A stretch of 64,000 bases of DNA from JAJRPT01 sp965661945 (GTDB lineage Bacteria > Bacteroidota > Ignavibacteria > Kapaibacteriales > UBA2268): the NCBI GenBank assembly GCA_965661945.1, contig CBFIFP010000003.1, positions 124,001 through 188,000 on the forward strand, read 5' to 3'. Below the pieces are notes generated by a model. It made no database searches, was not told the DNA's origin, and worked only from the letters and a program-made list of their open reading frames with translations. The position numbers and the translations under genes are program-made. Below, one piece after another: positions 54,335 to 62,961 of this stretch. Position 1 is the first letter of the stretch. The number at the start of each line of letters is the position of its first letter.

Positions 54335-56608
54335 TTATGCTCTATCTGCTATTTTTGCTTTGATTAGGTTTAGGGCAGAACCTGCTTTGAACCATTCAAT
54401 TTGTTGAGCATTATAGGTGTGATTACATTTAATTTCGTTTGCCGAGCCGTCAGAATGAGTAACTTTTAAAGTTAGTTGTTTAGCTGGAGCAAACTCAGTT
54501 AGGTCTAAGAAGTCAAAAGTATCGTCTTCTTGAATTAAATCATAATCAGATGGGTTTGCAAATGTTAAGCCAAGCATTCCTTGTTTTTTAAGATTAGTTT
54601 CGTGGATTCTGGCAAATGATTTTGTTAAGATAACTCTAACTCCTAAGTGTCTAGGTTGCATTGCTGCGTGTTCTCTTGAAGACCCTTCGCCGTAGTTTTC
54701 ATCTCCAACTACTATCGTAGGGATGTTTTGTGCTTTGTAAACTCTCTGCACATCAGGAACGCCAGCATAAGAGCCATCAACTTGATTTTTTACTTTATTT
54801 GCTTCATTGTTAAAGGCATTGATAGCACCGGTTAGTGTGTTGTTTGCGATGTTATCGATGTGTCCTCTAAATCTTAACCAAGGACCAGCCATAGATATGT
54901 GGTCGGTAGTACATTTTCCAAGAGCTTTTATTAATAATTTCATTCCTGTAATGTTTTTACCATCCCATGCAGTAAAAGGAGAGAGTAACTGTAATCTTTC
55001 TGAACTTTCATCTACGTTGATAGTAACGGCGCTTCCGTCTTCAGCTGGAGCTTGGTATCCTGCATCTTCAACGGCAAACCCTTTTTCGGGTAATTCTAAT
55101 CCGATTGGTTCTTCGAGAGTTACTTCTTCGCCATTTTGATTTATTAGTTTATCAGTTAAAGGATTAAAATCTAAAGTACCAGCAATTGCAAATGCGGTTG
55201 TTATTTCAGGAGAAGCAACAAAAGCGTGTGTTTGAGGGTTTCCATCATTTCTTTTAGCAAAGTTTCTGTTAAATGAAGTCATTATGGAGTTTCTTCTTTT
55301 TGGGTCATCAGTGTGTCTTGCCCATTGTCCAATACAAGGTCCGCAGGCATTAGCTAAAACAACTCCGTTAATTTCTTTAAATACATCAATCAGCCCATCT
55401 CTTTCGATTGTATATCTTACTAATTCAGAACCGGGTGTAACCGTAAATTCTGCTTTAGCTTTTAAGTTCTTTTCTTTAGCTTGATTAGCAATTGATGCAG
55501 CTCTTGTGATATCTTCGTAAGATGAATTAGTACAAGAACCAATTAATCCAACTTCTAAATCCATAGGCCAGTTTTCTTCTTTAGCTTTTTTAGCAAATTC
55601 ACTCACAGGAGTAGCCAAATCAGGAGTAAAAGGTCCATTGATATGAGGTTCTAATTCAGAAAGATTAATTTCAATCACTTGGTCGAAATACTTATCAGGG
55701 TTAGCATAAACTTCTGGGTCAGCAGTTAAATGTTCTTTAACACCGTTAGCTAAGTCTGCAATTCCAGCTCTGCTTGTTCCTCGTAAGTATCTTTCCATTG
55801 ATTCATCATAAGCGAATATTGAAGTAGTAGCACCAATTTCGGCACCCATATTACAGATAGTTCCTTTACCAGTACAAGACATAGAGTTAGCACCCTCACC
55901 AAAGTATTCCACAATAGCTCCCGTTCCACCTTTTACAGTTAGAATACCAGCAACTTTAAGAATAACATCTTTAGGAGAAGTCCAACCAGATAATTTCCCA
56001 GTTAATTTAACTCCGATTAGTTTAGGAAATTTAAGTTCCCAAGCCATACCAGCCATAACATCAACTGCATCAGCACCCCCAACACCAATAGCTACCATTC
56101 CCAAACCACCTGCATTAGGAGTGTGAGAATCTGTACCTATCATCATACCCCCAGGGAATGCATAATTTTCTAATACTACTTGGTGAATAATTCCAGCCCC
56201 AGCTTTCCAGAAACCAATTCCATATTTATTTGAAACAGAAGATAAAAAATCAAAAACTTCTTTATTATTTGTTTTTGCATTTTTCAAATCTGCTAAAGCA
56301 CCATCTTTTGCTTGAATTAAGTGGTCGCAATGAACAGTTGATGGTACTGCAACTTTCTCTAAACCAGACTGCATAAACTGCAATAATGCCATCTGAGCTG
56401 TTGCATCTTGCATTGCAACCCTATCAGGTGCAAAATCAACATAGTCTTTTCCACGTTGAAACTCTTTAAGATCAGATTTATCATAAAGATGTGTGTAAAG
56501 AATTTTTTCAGTCAAACTTAGTGGTTTATCTACTATTTGTCTAATATTCTTTAATTTATGTTCATAATCATCATAGACTTTTTTAATCATGTCTAAATCA
56601 AAAGCCAT
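54335..56608 (-). CDS. acn: Aconitate hydratase
   Basis: 757 residues of the mitochondrial-type aconitase: VPSTVHCDHLI, GMMIGTDSHTPNAGGLGM, GLIGSCTNSSYED and ANACGPCIGQW (cysteines for the 4Fe-4S cluster), and GDENYGEGSSREHAAMQPRHLG in the C-terminal swivel domain. It isomerises citrate to isocitrate in the TCA cycle. A strong GGAGG ribosome site precedes the ATG. Transcription is probably driven by the TATATTTG box at 56653-56660. Confidence 0.97.
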   Translation of the reverse strand: MAFDLDMIKKVYDDYEHKLKNIRQIVDKPLSLTEKILYTHLYDKSDLKEFQRGKDYVDFAPDRVAMQDATAQMALLQFMQSGLEKVAVPSTVHCDHLIQAKDGALADLKNAKTNNKEVFDFLSSVSNKYGIGFWKAGAGIIHQVVLENYAFPGGMMIGTDSHTPNAGGLGMVAIGVGGADAVDVMAGMAWELKFPKLIGVKLTGKLSGWTSPKDVILKVAGILTVKGGTGAIVEYFGEGANSMSCTGKGTICNMGAEIGATTSIFAYDESMERYLRGTSRAGIADLANGVKEHLTADPEVYANPDKYFDQVIEINLSELEPHINGPFTPDLATPVSEFAKKAKEENWPMDLEVGLIGSCTNSSYEDITRAASIANQAKEKNLKAKAEFTVTPGSELVRYTIERDGLIDVFKEINGVVLANACGPCIGQWARHTDDPKRRNSIMTSFNRNFAKRNDGNPQTHAFVASPEITTAFAIAGTLDFNPLTDKLINQNGEEVTLEEPIGLELPEKGFAVEDAGYQAPAEDGSAVTINVDESSERLQLLSPFTAWDGKNITGMKLLIKALGKCTTDHISMAGPWLRFRGHIDNIANNTLTGAINAFNNEANKVKNQVDGSYAGVPDVQRVYKAQNIPTIVVGDENYGEGSSREHAAMQPRHLGVRVILTKSFARIHETNLKKQGMLGLTFANPSDYDLIQEDDTFDFLDLTEFAPAKQLTLKVTHSDGSANEIKCNHTYNAQQIEWFKAGSALNLIKAKIADRA

Positions 56609-56652
56609 AATTACCTCCGAAATAATTTTTATTTTTGTTTAATTTTAATTTA

Positions 56653-56683
56653 CAAATATACGAAAAAACTAAGCAATAATAAA
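56653..56683 (-). promoter_or_regulatory. acn: Probable acn promoter
   Basis: On the minus strand, TTTA (56680-56683) and TATATTTG (56653-56660) are separated by exactly 19 bases. This fits the Bacteroidota sigma-A consensus TTTG-N19-TAnnTTTG with one mismatch, 45 bases before the acn start. Confidence 0.55.
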
Positions 56684-56720
56684 CTTTAAATTATTAATAC
56701 AACCACTTACGTAACTCAAC

Positions 56721-56750
56721 CAAAAAAAAGGAGACAATTTATTGCCTCCT
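56721..56750 (-). terminator. Terminator of pruA
   Basis: On the minus strand, AGGAGGCAAT pairs with ATTGTCTCCT (one G-U) and is followed by a run of eight T. It lies about 50 bases after the pruA stop and upstream of the acn promoter. Confidence 0.75.
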
Positions 56751-56798
56751 AACTAAATAATTTTAATTATGTTTTTTAAATATTTTAAAAATTATTTT

Positions 56799-58340
56799 TT
56801 ATAACTTTCTTGTAACTGTTTTCCCTTGCATAAAGAGCAATAAGTAATCTCTTGAGCCGGCTTTAGAGTCAGTTCCTGACATATTAAATCCACCAAATGG
56901 ATGAACATCTACTAACGCACCAGTACATTTTCTATTTAAGTATAAGTTTCCGCAGTGAAGTTCCAATCTTGCACGTTTTAGTTTTTCTTCGTTATCAGTA
57001 ATCAATCCACCAGTCAAACCATAAATTGTAGAGTTGAAGATCTCAACAGAATGTTCAAAATCATTTGATTTAATTAAGGACAATACAGGTCCAAAGATTT
57101 CCTCTTTTGCAATAGTATCGTTTTCACCTGTTTCAATTACCGTTGGTTTGATATACCAGCCATTTTTATTTTCATCAGCACCTCCATAAAGCAATTTACC
57201 TTGTTTAGAGCCAATTTCTATATATTTAATTATTGAATTATAAGCGCTTTCGTTTATCACAGCACCAACTGGGAAATTGTCTTTTGCATCGCCAACTTTA
57301 AGTGCTTTAGTTTTTTCAACAATCATCGGCACAATTTTATCCCATATCGCTTGGTCGATAATCGCTCTCGAACCTGCAGAACATTTCTGCCCTTGGAAAC
57401 CAAAAGCCGCTTTCACAACTTGGTCTGCTGCAAAGTCCAAATCACCAGCTTCTGAATCAATAATCATAGCATCTTTTCCACCCATTTCTGCAACAACTCT
57501 TTTCAGCCAGATTTGTCCTGGGTTCACTTTAGCTGCTCTTTCATAAATTCTAATCCCAACTTCCATCGAACCAGTAAATGAAATAAATCTTGTTTGAGGG
57601 TGGTCAACCAAATAATCACCAGTCTCAGCACCAGAAGCCACAAGAAAGTTAATCACTCCAGCTGGAAGTCCTAATTGATTCATAATATCCATAAACAACC
57701 AGCCCATCATAGGAGTATCAGAAGACGGCTTCAATACCACTGTATTTCCAGTAACTATTGATGCTGCTGTCATACCAATAAGAATTGCAAAAGGGAAGTT
57801 CCAAGGTGGAACAACTAATCCCACACCCAATGGTATATAGAAATAATCATTGTCTTCGCCATCTTGTCTTGTTAATTCTTGCTTTTCTGAATATCTCAAC
57901 ATCTCGCGACCATAAAATTCTAAAAAGTCAATTGCTTCGCAAGTATCAGCATCTGCTTCAACATAATTTTTTCCTGCTTCACAAATCATCCAAGCATTCA
58001 CTTCATATCTTCTATCTCTAATGATTTGAGCGGCTTTAAATAAATATTCTGCTCTTTCAGATGCAGGAACTACAGACCAAGTTTTGAATGCTTTTTGTGC
58101 TGAAATGTGAGCTTCTTCAGCTTCTTTCTGACCTGCTTTTTGGAAAATACCGATTAATTCTTCTTTGTTCGACGGATTAAAAGACTTTGTTTTTCTATCT
58201 GTGAATGATTCTTTTCCGTTAATATAATTTGGATATTCTTTGCCAAAAGATGCTCTTACTTTTTCGATTGCTTCTTTTTGTTTATTTAATTGCGATTCAT
58301 CTTTAAAATCCCAAACAACTTCATTTTTAAATGGTGTCAT
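56799..58340 (-). CDS. pruA: L-glutamate gamma-semialdehyde dehydrogenase
   Basis: 513 residues. It matches the PruA/RocA branch of aldehyde dehydrogenases: YPNYINGKESF, VPPWNFPFAILIGM (cofactor loop), VVLKPSSDTPMMGW, FTGSMEVGIRIYERA, EMGGKDAMIID (general-base Glu) and GFQGQKCSAGSRAII (catalytic Cys). It oxidises pyrroline-5-carboxylate/glutamate semialdehyde to glutamate in proline breakdown. AAAGGAG precedes the ATG. No proline dehydrogenase is adjacent. Confidence 0.95.
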   Translation of the reverse strand: MTPFKNEVVWDFKDESQLNKQKEAIEKVRASFGKEYPNYINGKESFTDRKTKSFNPSNKEELIGIFQKAGQKEAEEAHISAQKAFKTWSVVPASERAEYLFKAAQIIRDRRYEVNAWMICEAGKNYVEADADTCEAIDFLEFYGREMLRYSEKQELTRQDGEDNDYFYIPLGVGLVVPPWNFPFAILIGMTAASIVTGNTVVLKPSSDTPMMGWLFMDIMNQLGLPAGVINFLVASGAETGDYLVDHPQTRFISFTGSMEVGIRIYERAAKVNPGQIWLKRVVAEMGGKDAMIIDSEAGDLDFAADQVVKAAFGFQGQKCSAGSRAIIDQAIWDKIVPMIVEKTKALKVGDAKDNFPVGAVINESAYNSIIKYIEIGSKQGKLLYGGADENKNGWYIKPTVIETGENDTIAKEEIFGPVLSLIKSNDFEHSVEIFNSTIYGLTGGLITDNEEKLKRARLELHCGNLYLNRKCTGALVDVHPFGGFNMSGTDSKAGSRDYLLLFMQGKTVTRKL

Positions 58341-58522
58341 ATTTATAAACTCCTTTTTTTATTTTTGTAATTTATATAATACAAAATTAACATAAATATT
58401 TGACAATATAAATTTTTGGATTAAATATCAAAAATTACTTGAGCCAAAACATAGTTATTTAGCGAAACGAAATTTCCAGAAAATATTAGAAAATCATTAT
58501 AATTTCATTAGAATTTAAAAAA

Positions 58523-58695
58523 ATGTAAAAAAAAAAATTGGTTATATAAAATATTATTATTAATTTTAAACAATTCAAAATTCAAAAAAAGAAATTTGCA
58601 AAGGAACTAATTTTGAGTATAATGTAACTGATTTAGTTAAAAATACTGAAGATGTAAATTTATATAATCCTATAAAAGCAGAAGGATATACTGAG
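58523..58695 (+). pseudogene. Decayed 5' end of the following gene
   Basis: The frame of the next gene stays open upstream to a stop at 58567-58569, reading KEICKGTNFEYNVTDLV and YNPIKAEGYTELPG, but has no ATG or GTG. Removing one A from the A7 run at 58584-58590 joins it to a frame reading KKKNWLYKILLLILNNSKF, and removing one base after ATG at 58523 gives a start for it, with a signal-peptide-like beginning. Two single-base indels at or beside homopolymers would thus explain the missing start. A downstream TTG may still give a shorter product. Confidence 0.5.
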
Positions 58696-59409
58696 TTGCC
58701 TGGATTATCTGTTAGTTATGATAAAATTTATGTTGGTGATAGAGATAGAGGAGTTGGCGACCATGAAATGTGGATTAGATATCAAAATGATATAGGTTTA
58801 ACAAATAGTGATGATACATACACTGAAATTTTTAATTCAACAAATAAGTTTTTAGAAAACTATTCTATACCAACAACATACGAATTAAAAGGTAAAGATT
58901 GGACAAATATAAATTATCAGTTAATTAAACACAAAGATATGAAAATTGATTACATCCTTTTTTTACAACATGATTTCTATGAAGATGACGGTGATGATTA
59001 TGGAGCTGATGAATTATCCACACTTGAAGATATCTTTGCTATTCTTGCTGCATCGTTTTCCACAGCGTATTTATTTGATTTAGTTTTACAAATAATTGGT
59101 TGGACGTATGAAATGATTAAATTTTTGCCACTTTTATATCAGTTTGGTATTGGAATTGCTGTTATAGTAGTATTTTTTGCTTTATATAATGGTTTTAAAC
59201 ACTTAATTAATTCAATATGGAGAAATGATTTTTATGGAGATTTGAAAGTTTTAAATGGATGGAAAGAATATCAGTGGTTTGGCGCACATCCCATTAATGG
59301 TTATTCTGGAAAGGAAATTCCAAATTCTGATAATAAACCTGTAAAAACAAAATATAAAGTTGAACTTTATAAATCAGAAGACCCAGGTAACGATACAAAA
59401 TTTGAATAA
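58696..59409 (+). CDS. Hypothetical membrane protein, N-terminally incomplete
   Basis: 237 residues counting from the TTG at 58696, which lacks a ribosome site and is probably not the ancestral start. Features: an outward-looking polar N-terminal part (YDKIYVGDRDRGVGDHEMWIRY, resembling a strand-rich domain), an acidic loop (HDFYEDDGDDYGAD), two membrane helices (~113-135 and ~142-166), and a polar C-terminal part. I do not recognise the family. It is followed after eight bases by a T9SS cargo gene, and a second one follows that. Confidence 0.5.
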   Translation: MPGLSVSYDKIYVGDRDRGVGDHEMWIRYQNDIGLTNSDDTYTEIFNSTNKFLENYSIPTTYELKGKDWTNINYQLIKHKDMKIDYILFLQHDFYEDDGDDYGADELSTLEDIFAILAASFSTAYLFDLVLQIIGWTYEMIKFLPLLYQFGIGIAVIVVFFALYNGFKHLINSIWRNDFYGDLKVLNGWKEYQWFGAHPINGYSGKEIPNSDNKPVKTKYKVELYKSEDPGNDTKFE

Positions 59410-59417
59410 GGTGAACT

Positions 59418-60881
59418 ATGTTTAAGATTTTAGTTTATATTCTTTTTCCAATATGTCTTTTCTCAAATGATTTCATTTGGGAAAAGACGGAAATTGGTAA
59501 TGATTTAATCAATACTGATAAAATTCAGTTGGCTTCATCTGATTCAGTAGGAAACGTTGTATTATTTGACCAAGAATTAAACACTCTATTTTTTAAAAGT
59601 AACTTAGACACAAATTGGCAAATCAGACACAAAAATGAAATAAATTCTGAAATTTCTGAAGTTTTAAGTGTATTTGTATCAAGAGGTAATATCTATTTAT
59701 TAGTACTTTATCAGAATCTAACTCAATCTTTAATAAGTACAGAAATAAATAATAACTTACTTTCTGATATTTATACAAAATACGAATCTTTTGAATTTGT
59801 TAGCGATTCTCTTATCAAACTAAATAAAATGGTAAGATTAAATGATGAAATATTAATTTCATATTCAAAAAAAGTAAATATGACTGATTACTTTATTTTA
59901 CATAATTTTGAAGAAAAATCATACAAATATAAAAAGATAACCTCTGGGCTTGAGAATGAGAGGAATTTAATTGAAGGAAATAAAATTATTGATTATTTCT
60001 TTAGAAAATCTATTATTTCTCATCGTGGATTTGATTTTGATTTGATTTTCCTAAATAAATATTCAACAAGTTTTTTTCCAATACCAAAATTAAATAGTAA
60101 TTTTGATTTTATCAGTTATGGTTATTTGTTATTCGGTTTTAATGAGTTTGGTGCATTTCTAAATAATGATTCTCTTCTTATTGAAGATAATTTATACCAA
60201 ATAAAAATAGATTATGTATTCGAAGAAGTGTATTTTAAAAGAAAAGAATATAATATTTTTAATACAGATACTATTTTTTTAAGTGATAAACAAGGATTAC
60301 TGAATTTAAATGGTAGTAGATTAATAATAAAAGTAAATTCTAAAATGATGGATGGTCGTGATTATAATAAAATTACATTAATACTTGATGATAAAGGAGA
60401 AGTATTAACAGATTTCATTAAATTTAATAATACAATTTTCTTTTTGTATTATAACGAAGTTGATGATTTAGTTTACACTTATTTCTCAAATGACGAATGC
60501 GACACTTGGAATTTCTTTATTTCAAGTAATATTGAATACACTGGCGAATTTGAAAATATTGTTGGAAAAGATGAAGTATATCTTTATAATGACGATGCAA
60601 TTTATTCTACAAACTATAATTATTATTTTAGCAGTGCGGAAAAATTTAGCAATATAAATCATTTTTATTCTGGCAATATTGTAAAAATATTTTCAAATTA
60701 CAATATAGAAGAAATAAAAATCTTTGATTTAAACGGAAAAGAAGTTTATACAAACTTTAATGTAAATACTAAAACGCAAGAAATAAACTTAGAAGAAATT
60801 GGTCATACAATAGGAGTTTATTTTTGCCTTGTAAAAACCAAAAACGAAATTAAAGTAATTAAACTAATAAAAGGGATTTAA
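59418..60881 (+). CDS. Secreted protein with T9SS sorting domain
   Basis: 487 residues. Signal peptide (MFKILVYILFPICLFSN), then a strand-rich body with repeated short blocks suggestive of a beta-propeller (LASSDSVGNVVLFDQ, FVSRGNIYLLVLY, TFFFLYYNEVDDLVYTYFS-like). The last ~75 residues form a type A sorting domain (NIEEIKIFDLNGKEVYTN, GVYFCLVKTKNEIKVIKLIK). The ligand is unknown. It lies eight bases after the membrane protein gene and one base before the next cargo gene. Confidence 0.7.
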   Translation: MFKILVYILFPICLFSNDFIWEKTEIGNDLINTDKIQLASSDSVGNVVLFDQELNTLFFKSNLDTNWQIRHKNEINSEISEVLSVFVSRGNIYLLVLYQNLTQSLISTEINNNLLSDIYTKYESFEFVSDSLIKLNKMVRLNDEILISYSKKVNMTDYFILHNFEEKSYKYKKITSGLENERNLIEGNKIIDYFFRKSIISHRGFDFDLIFLNKYSTSFFPIPKLNSNFDFISYGYLLFGFNEFGAFLNNDSLLIEDNLYQIKIDYVFEEVYFKRKEYNIFNTDTIFLSDKQGLLNLNGSRLIIKVNSKMMDGRDYNKITLILDDKGEVLTDFIKFNNTIFFLYYNEVDDLVYTYFSNDECDTWNFFISSNIEYTGEFENIVGKDEVYLYNDDAIYSTNYNYYFSSAEKFSNINHFYSGNIVKIFSNYNIEEIKIFDLNGKEVYTNFNVNTKTQEINLEEIGHTIGVYFCLVKTKNEIKVIKLIKGI

Positions 60882-60882
60882 G

Positions 60883-61509
60883 ATGAAAATACTAATAATA
60901 TTTCTGATTTCTGTATCTTTCTTATTTTCAAAGAATGACAGAATTAAACACGGCGGTGAAAAAATAGAGATAGATAAATACGTAACTATTGAAACACCTG
61001 ATAAGCCATATAACTCAGATGCAAAGTTTGAGTATTGGGACTATGACTCTGGAAAATGGGTAGAAATCACAAGTAGCAATTTTTCTAAAAAAGATTCTAT
61101 TTATAAATGGAAACCAACAGAGAAAATATTAGACAAAAAAAATCTAAGAATTAGAATTTTGGATGAAGAAAATAAAATTATATATTTGTCGCCTACTTAT
61201 ATTGGAAAAGCCGAAGACACAAGCGAAAAACCAATCTTCCAAACTGAAACAGAGGAAGAAACAAACTCATTCAAAATCTTCCCTAACCCTGTGAAAGATA
61301 AGACAATAAATATAGTTTCCGTAAAACCAAATGCTCAAATACAATCGCTAAAAGTAATTGATATGTCAGGACTTACTATATTCGAAGTAAGCAATATTGT
61401 GATAAATGGCAACTACAACATACACTTACCAAACATTTCCAGAGGTGCTTACATAATTCAAATCAGCACCCCAGAGAAAATTGAAACAAAGAAATTGATA
61501 ATCGAATAA
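60883..61509 (+). CDS. Small secreted protein with T9SS sorting domain
   Basis: 208 residues. Signal peptide (MKILIIFLISVSFLFS), an Ig-like strand-rich part (~25-110; FEYWDYDSGKWVEITSSNF, YKWKPTEKI, LRIRILDEENKIIYLSPTY), a Thr/Glu linker, then a clear type A sorting domain (FKIFPNPVKDKTINI, SLKVIDMSGLTIFE, ISRGAYIIQISTPEKIETKKLIIE). It would be exported by T9SS and attached at the surface. Third gene of the cluster, ended by tandem terminators. Confidence 0.8.
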   Translation: MKILIIFLISVSFLFSKNDRIKHGGEKIEIDKYVTIETPDKPYNSDAKFEYWDYDSGKWVEITSSNFSKKDSIYKWKPTEKILDKKNLRIRILDEENKIIYLSPTYIGKAEDTSEKPIFQTETEEETNSFKIFPNPVKDKTINIVSVKPNAQIQSLKVIDMSGLTIFEVSNIVINGNYNIHLPNISRGAYIIQISTPEKIETKKLIIE

Positions 61510-61519
61510 TACTAAACTC

Positions 61520-61550
61520 AACAAGGGCTTACAAGCCCTTGTTAAATTTT
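61520..61550 (+). terminator. Intrinsic terminator after the T9SS cargo genes
   Basis: 10-bp stem AACAAGGGCT (61520-61529) with AGCCCTTGTT (61534-61543), a 4-base loop and a short T tract. It lies 10 bases after the stop of the last cargo gene. Confidence 0.8.
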
Positions 61551-61570
61551 GATTAAAAAATTTTTTTCAA

Positions 61571-61604
61571 AAAAAAAGCCCTTGAATTAACAAGGGCTTT
61601 TTTT
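61571..61604. terminator. Bidirectional terminator beside tRNA-Ser
   Basis: AAAAAAAGCCCTTG (61571-61584) pairs with CAAGGGCTTTTTTT (61591-61604) around a 6-base loop. It ends the tRNA-Ser transcript on the minus strand and backs up the cargo-gene terminator on the plus strand. Its arm CAAGGGCT repeats that of the hairpin at 61520. Confidence 0.85.
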
Positions 61605-61608
61605 ACTG

Positions 61609-61691
61609 CGGAAGTGGAGGGACTCGAACCCCCATGTCCTCACGGACGTCAGTTTTCAAGACTGATGCAATACCAATTATGCGACACTCCC
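61609..61691 (-). tRNA. tRNA-Ser(UGA)
   Basis: Reads on the minus strand with acceptor stem GGGAGTG/CACTTCC (one G-U), a 3-bp D stem GCA/TGC with loop TAATTGGTAT, anticodon stem TCAGT/ACTGA, loop CTTGAAA (anticodon UGA, decoding UCA) and a long class II variable arm (CGTCCGTGAGGAC). The T arm has loop TTCGAGT, and the discriminator is G, as serine tRNAs require. CCA is not encoded. It is transcribed from the consensus promoter at 61712. Confidence 0.93.
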
Positions 61692-61711
61692 ATTTGGTCT
61701 TGAATAGAATA

Positions 61712-61742
61712 CAAAATTATGAAGTATTTTTTTAATTTCAAA
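61712..61742 (-). promoter_or_regulatory. Bacteroidota-type promoter of tRNA-Ser
   Basis: On the minus strand, TTTG (61739-61742), exactly 19 bases, then TAATTTTG (61712-61719). This is a full match to the Bacteroidota primary sigma consensus, with the -7 box 20 bases before the tRNA 5' end. Confidence 0.75.
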
Positions 61743-61833
61743 ATTATTTTTTGCAAATTTATAAAATATAATTAACATTAAATTAACAATAATTTTATAT
61801 TTAGAAAGTAACTATATGATATTATAGAAATAA

Positions 61834-62961
61834 TCAATCATTTGATGCTTCAAGAATTACTTCGGCTAATTTTTCCCAAGAGGCAAATTCTTTGTAAGAT
61901 TTGAAATTTTGACTATACTCAATGTACTCCGAAAAGAATTCGTTAATTTTAATTGCTAACTCTTTTGGGTCTGGTTTTTCTACTATTTTGCCAATATTGA
62001 ATGGCTCGATAACTTCTTTAAGACCTCCAACATCTGTTGCAATTATTGGTAAGTTATAATGAGTTGAAATATTTGCAATGCCTGATTGGGTGGCACTTCT
62101 GTATGGCTGAACACATAAATCCGATGCAGAAAAATAGATTGTTACGTCTTCGTCTGGTATGAAATCTATAATTTTTATAATTCTTTCTTCAAGATTATTT
62201 TTTTTAATTTGTTCTTCATATTTATCAAAAGAGCCGTAAACATCACCAGCAATTAGTAATTTAATATTTTTATTAATATAGATCATAGAATCAATTAGAA
62301 TATCTAAACCCTTATAATCACGGATAAATCCGAAAAATAAAATTATTTTGTCATTTTCTTTGATGCCTAATTTTTGGCGTGCAATATTTTTTTCAATTGA
62401 CTCTGGAAATCTATCATAAACAGGGTGGGGGTGATAGTAAACTTTTGGATTAGGAAGTAAATCATATAAATCTCTTTCGACAGATTTACTAAGAGCCACA
62501 AATTTATGGTTTTGCTTTAAGTAATAATTTGTTAATTGCTTATCGCCAATTCTTTTTTCGTGGGGAATAGCGTTATCAACTATTGCAATATTCTGCGATT
62601 TCTTCTTAGTTTGTTTTAAAACAGTTCCCAAAGCGGGCGACAAAAAAGGAATCCAAAACCTTGAAAGCACAATATCGGGATTTAGATTGTTGATATAATT
62701 TGAAGTTTTGAGCCAAGAAAGTGGGTTCACAGAGTCTAAAATTCGAGTTGAATTTAATGCTTCAGTTTTATCTCCTTCAGGAACAAATTGCGATTTCCCA
62801 GGAAACAAAATATCAGGATATTGTCTTGAGAAATTTAAAGGGAAAACATTAGACTTCTCTTTAAGAGCAAAATAAAGTGAACCACTTGATTGAGCTATTC
62901 CACCTCTGTAAGGATAAAATACTGACAAAAAGGCAATGTTTTTTTTACTTTTCTGGTTCAA
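61834..62961 (-). CDS. Family 4 glycosyltransferase
   Basis: 375 residues, GT-B fold. N-terminal FYPYRGGIAQSSGSLYFAL and later HPHPVYDRFPESIEKNIARQKLG, IILFFGFIRDYKGLDILIDSM, LLIAGDVYGSFDKY, IPDEDVTIYFSASDLCVQPYRSATQSGIANIS (E-x(7)-E-like nucleotide-sugar site replaced by a Q-S-G-I-A form common in this family), PIIATDVGGLKEVI. Donor and acceptor are unknown; envelope glycans are likely. It overlaps the M16 peptidase gene by 17 bases. Confidence 0.9.
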   Translation of the reverse strand: MNQKSKKNIAFLSVFYPYRGGIAQSSGSLYFALKEKSNVFPLNFSRQYPDILFPGKSQFVPEGDKTEALNSTRILDSVNPLSWLKTSNYINNLNPDIVLSRFWIPFLSPALGTVLKQTKKKSQNIAIVDNAIPHEKRIGDKQLTNYYLKQNHKFVALSKSVERDLYDLLPNPKVYYHPHPVYDRFPESIEKNIARQKLGIKENDKIILFFGFIRDYKGLDILIDSMIYINKNIKLLIAGDVYGSFDKYEEQIKKNNLEERIIKIIDFIPDEDVTIYFSASDLCVQPYRSATQSGIANISTHYNLPIIATDVGGLKEVIEPFNIGKIVEKPDPKELAIKINEFFSEYIEYSQNFKSYKEFASWEKLAEVILEASND

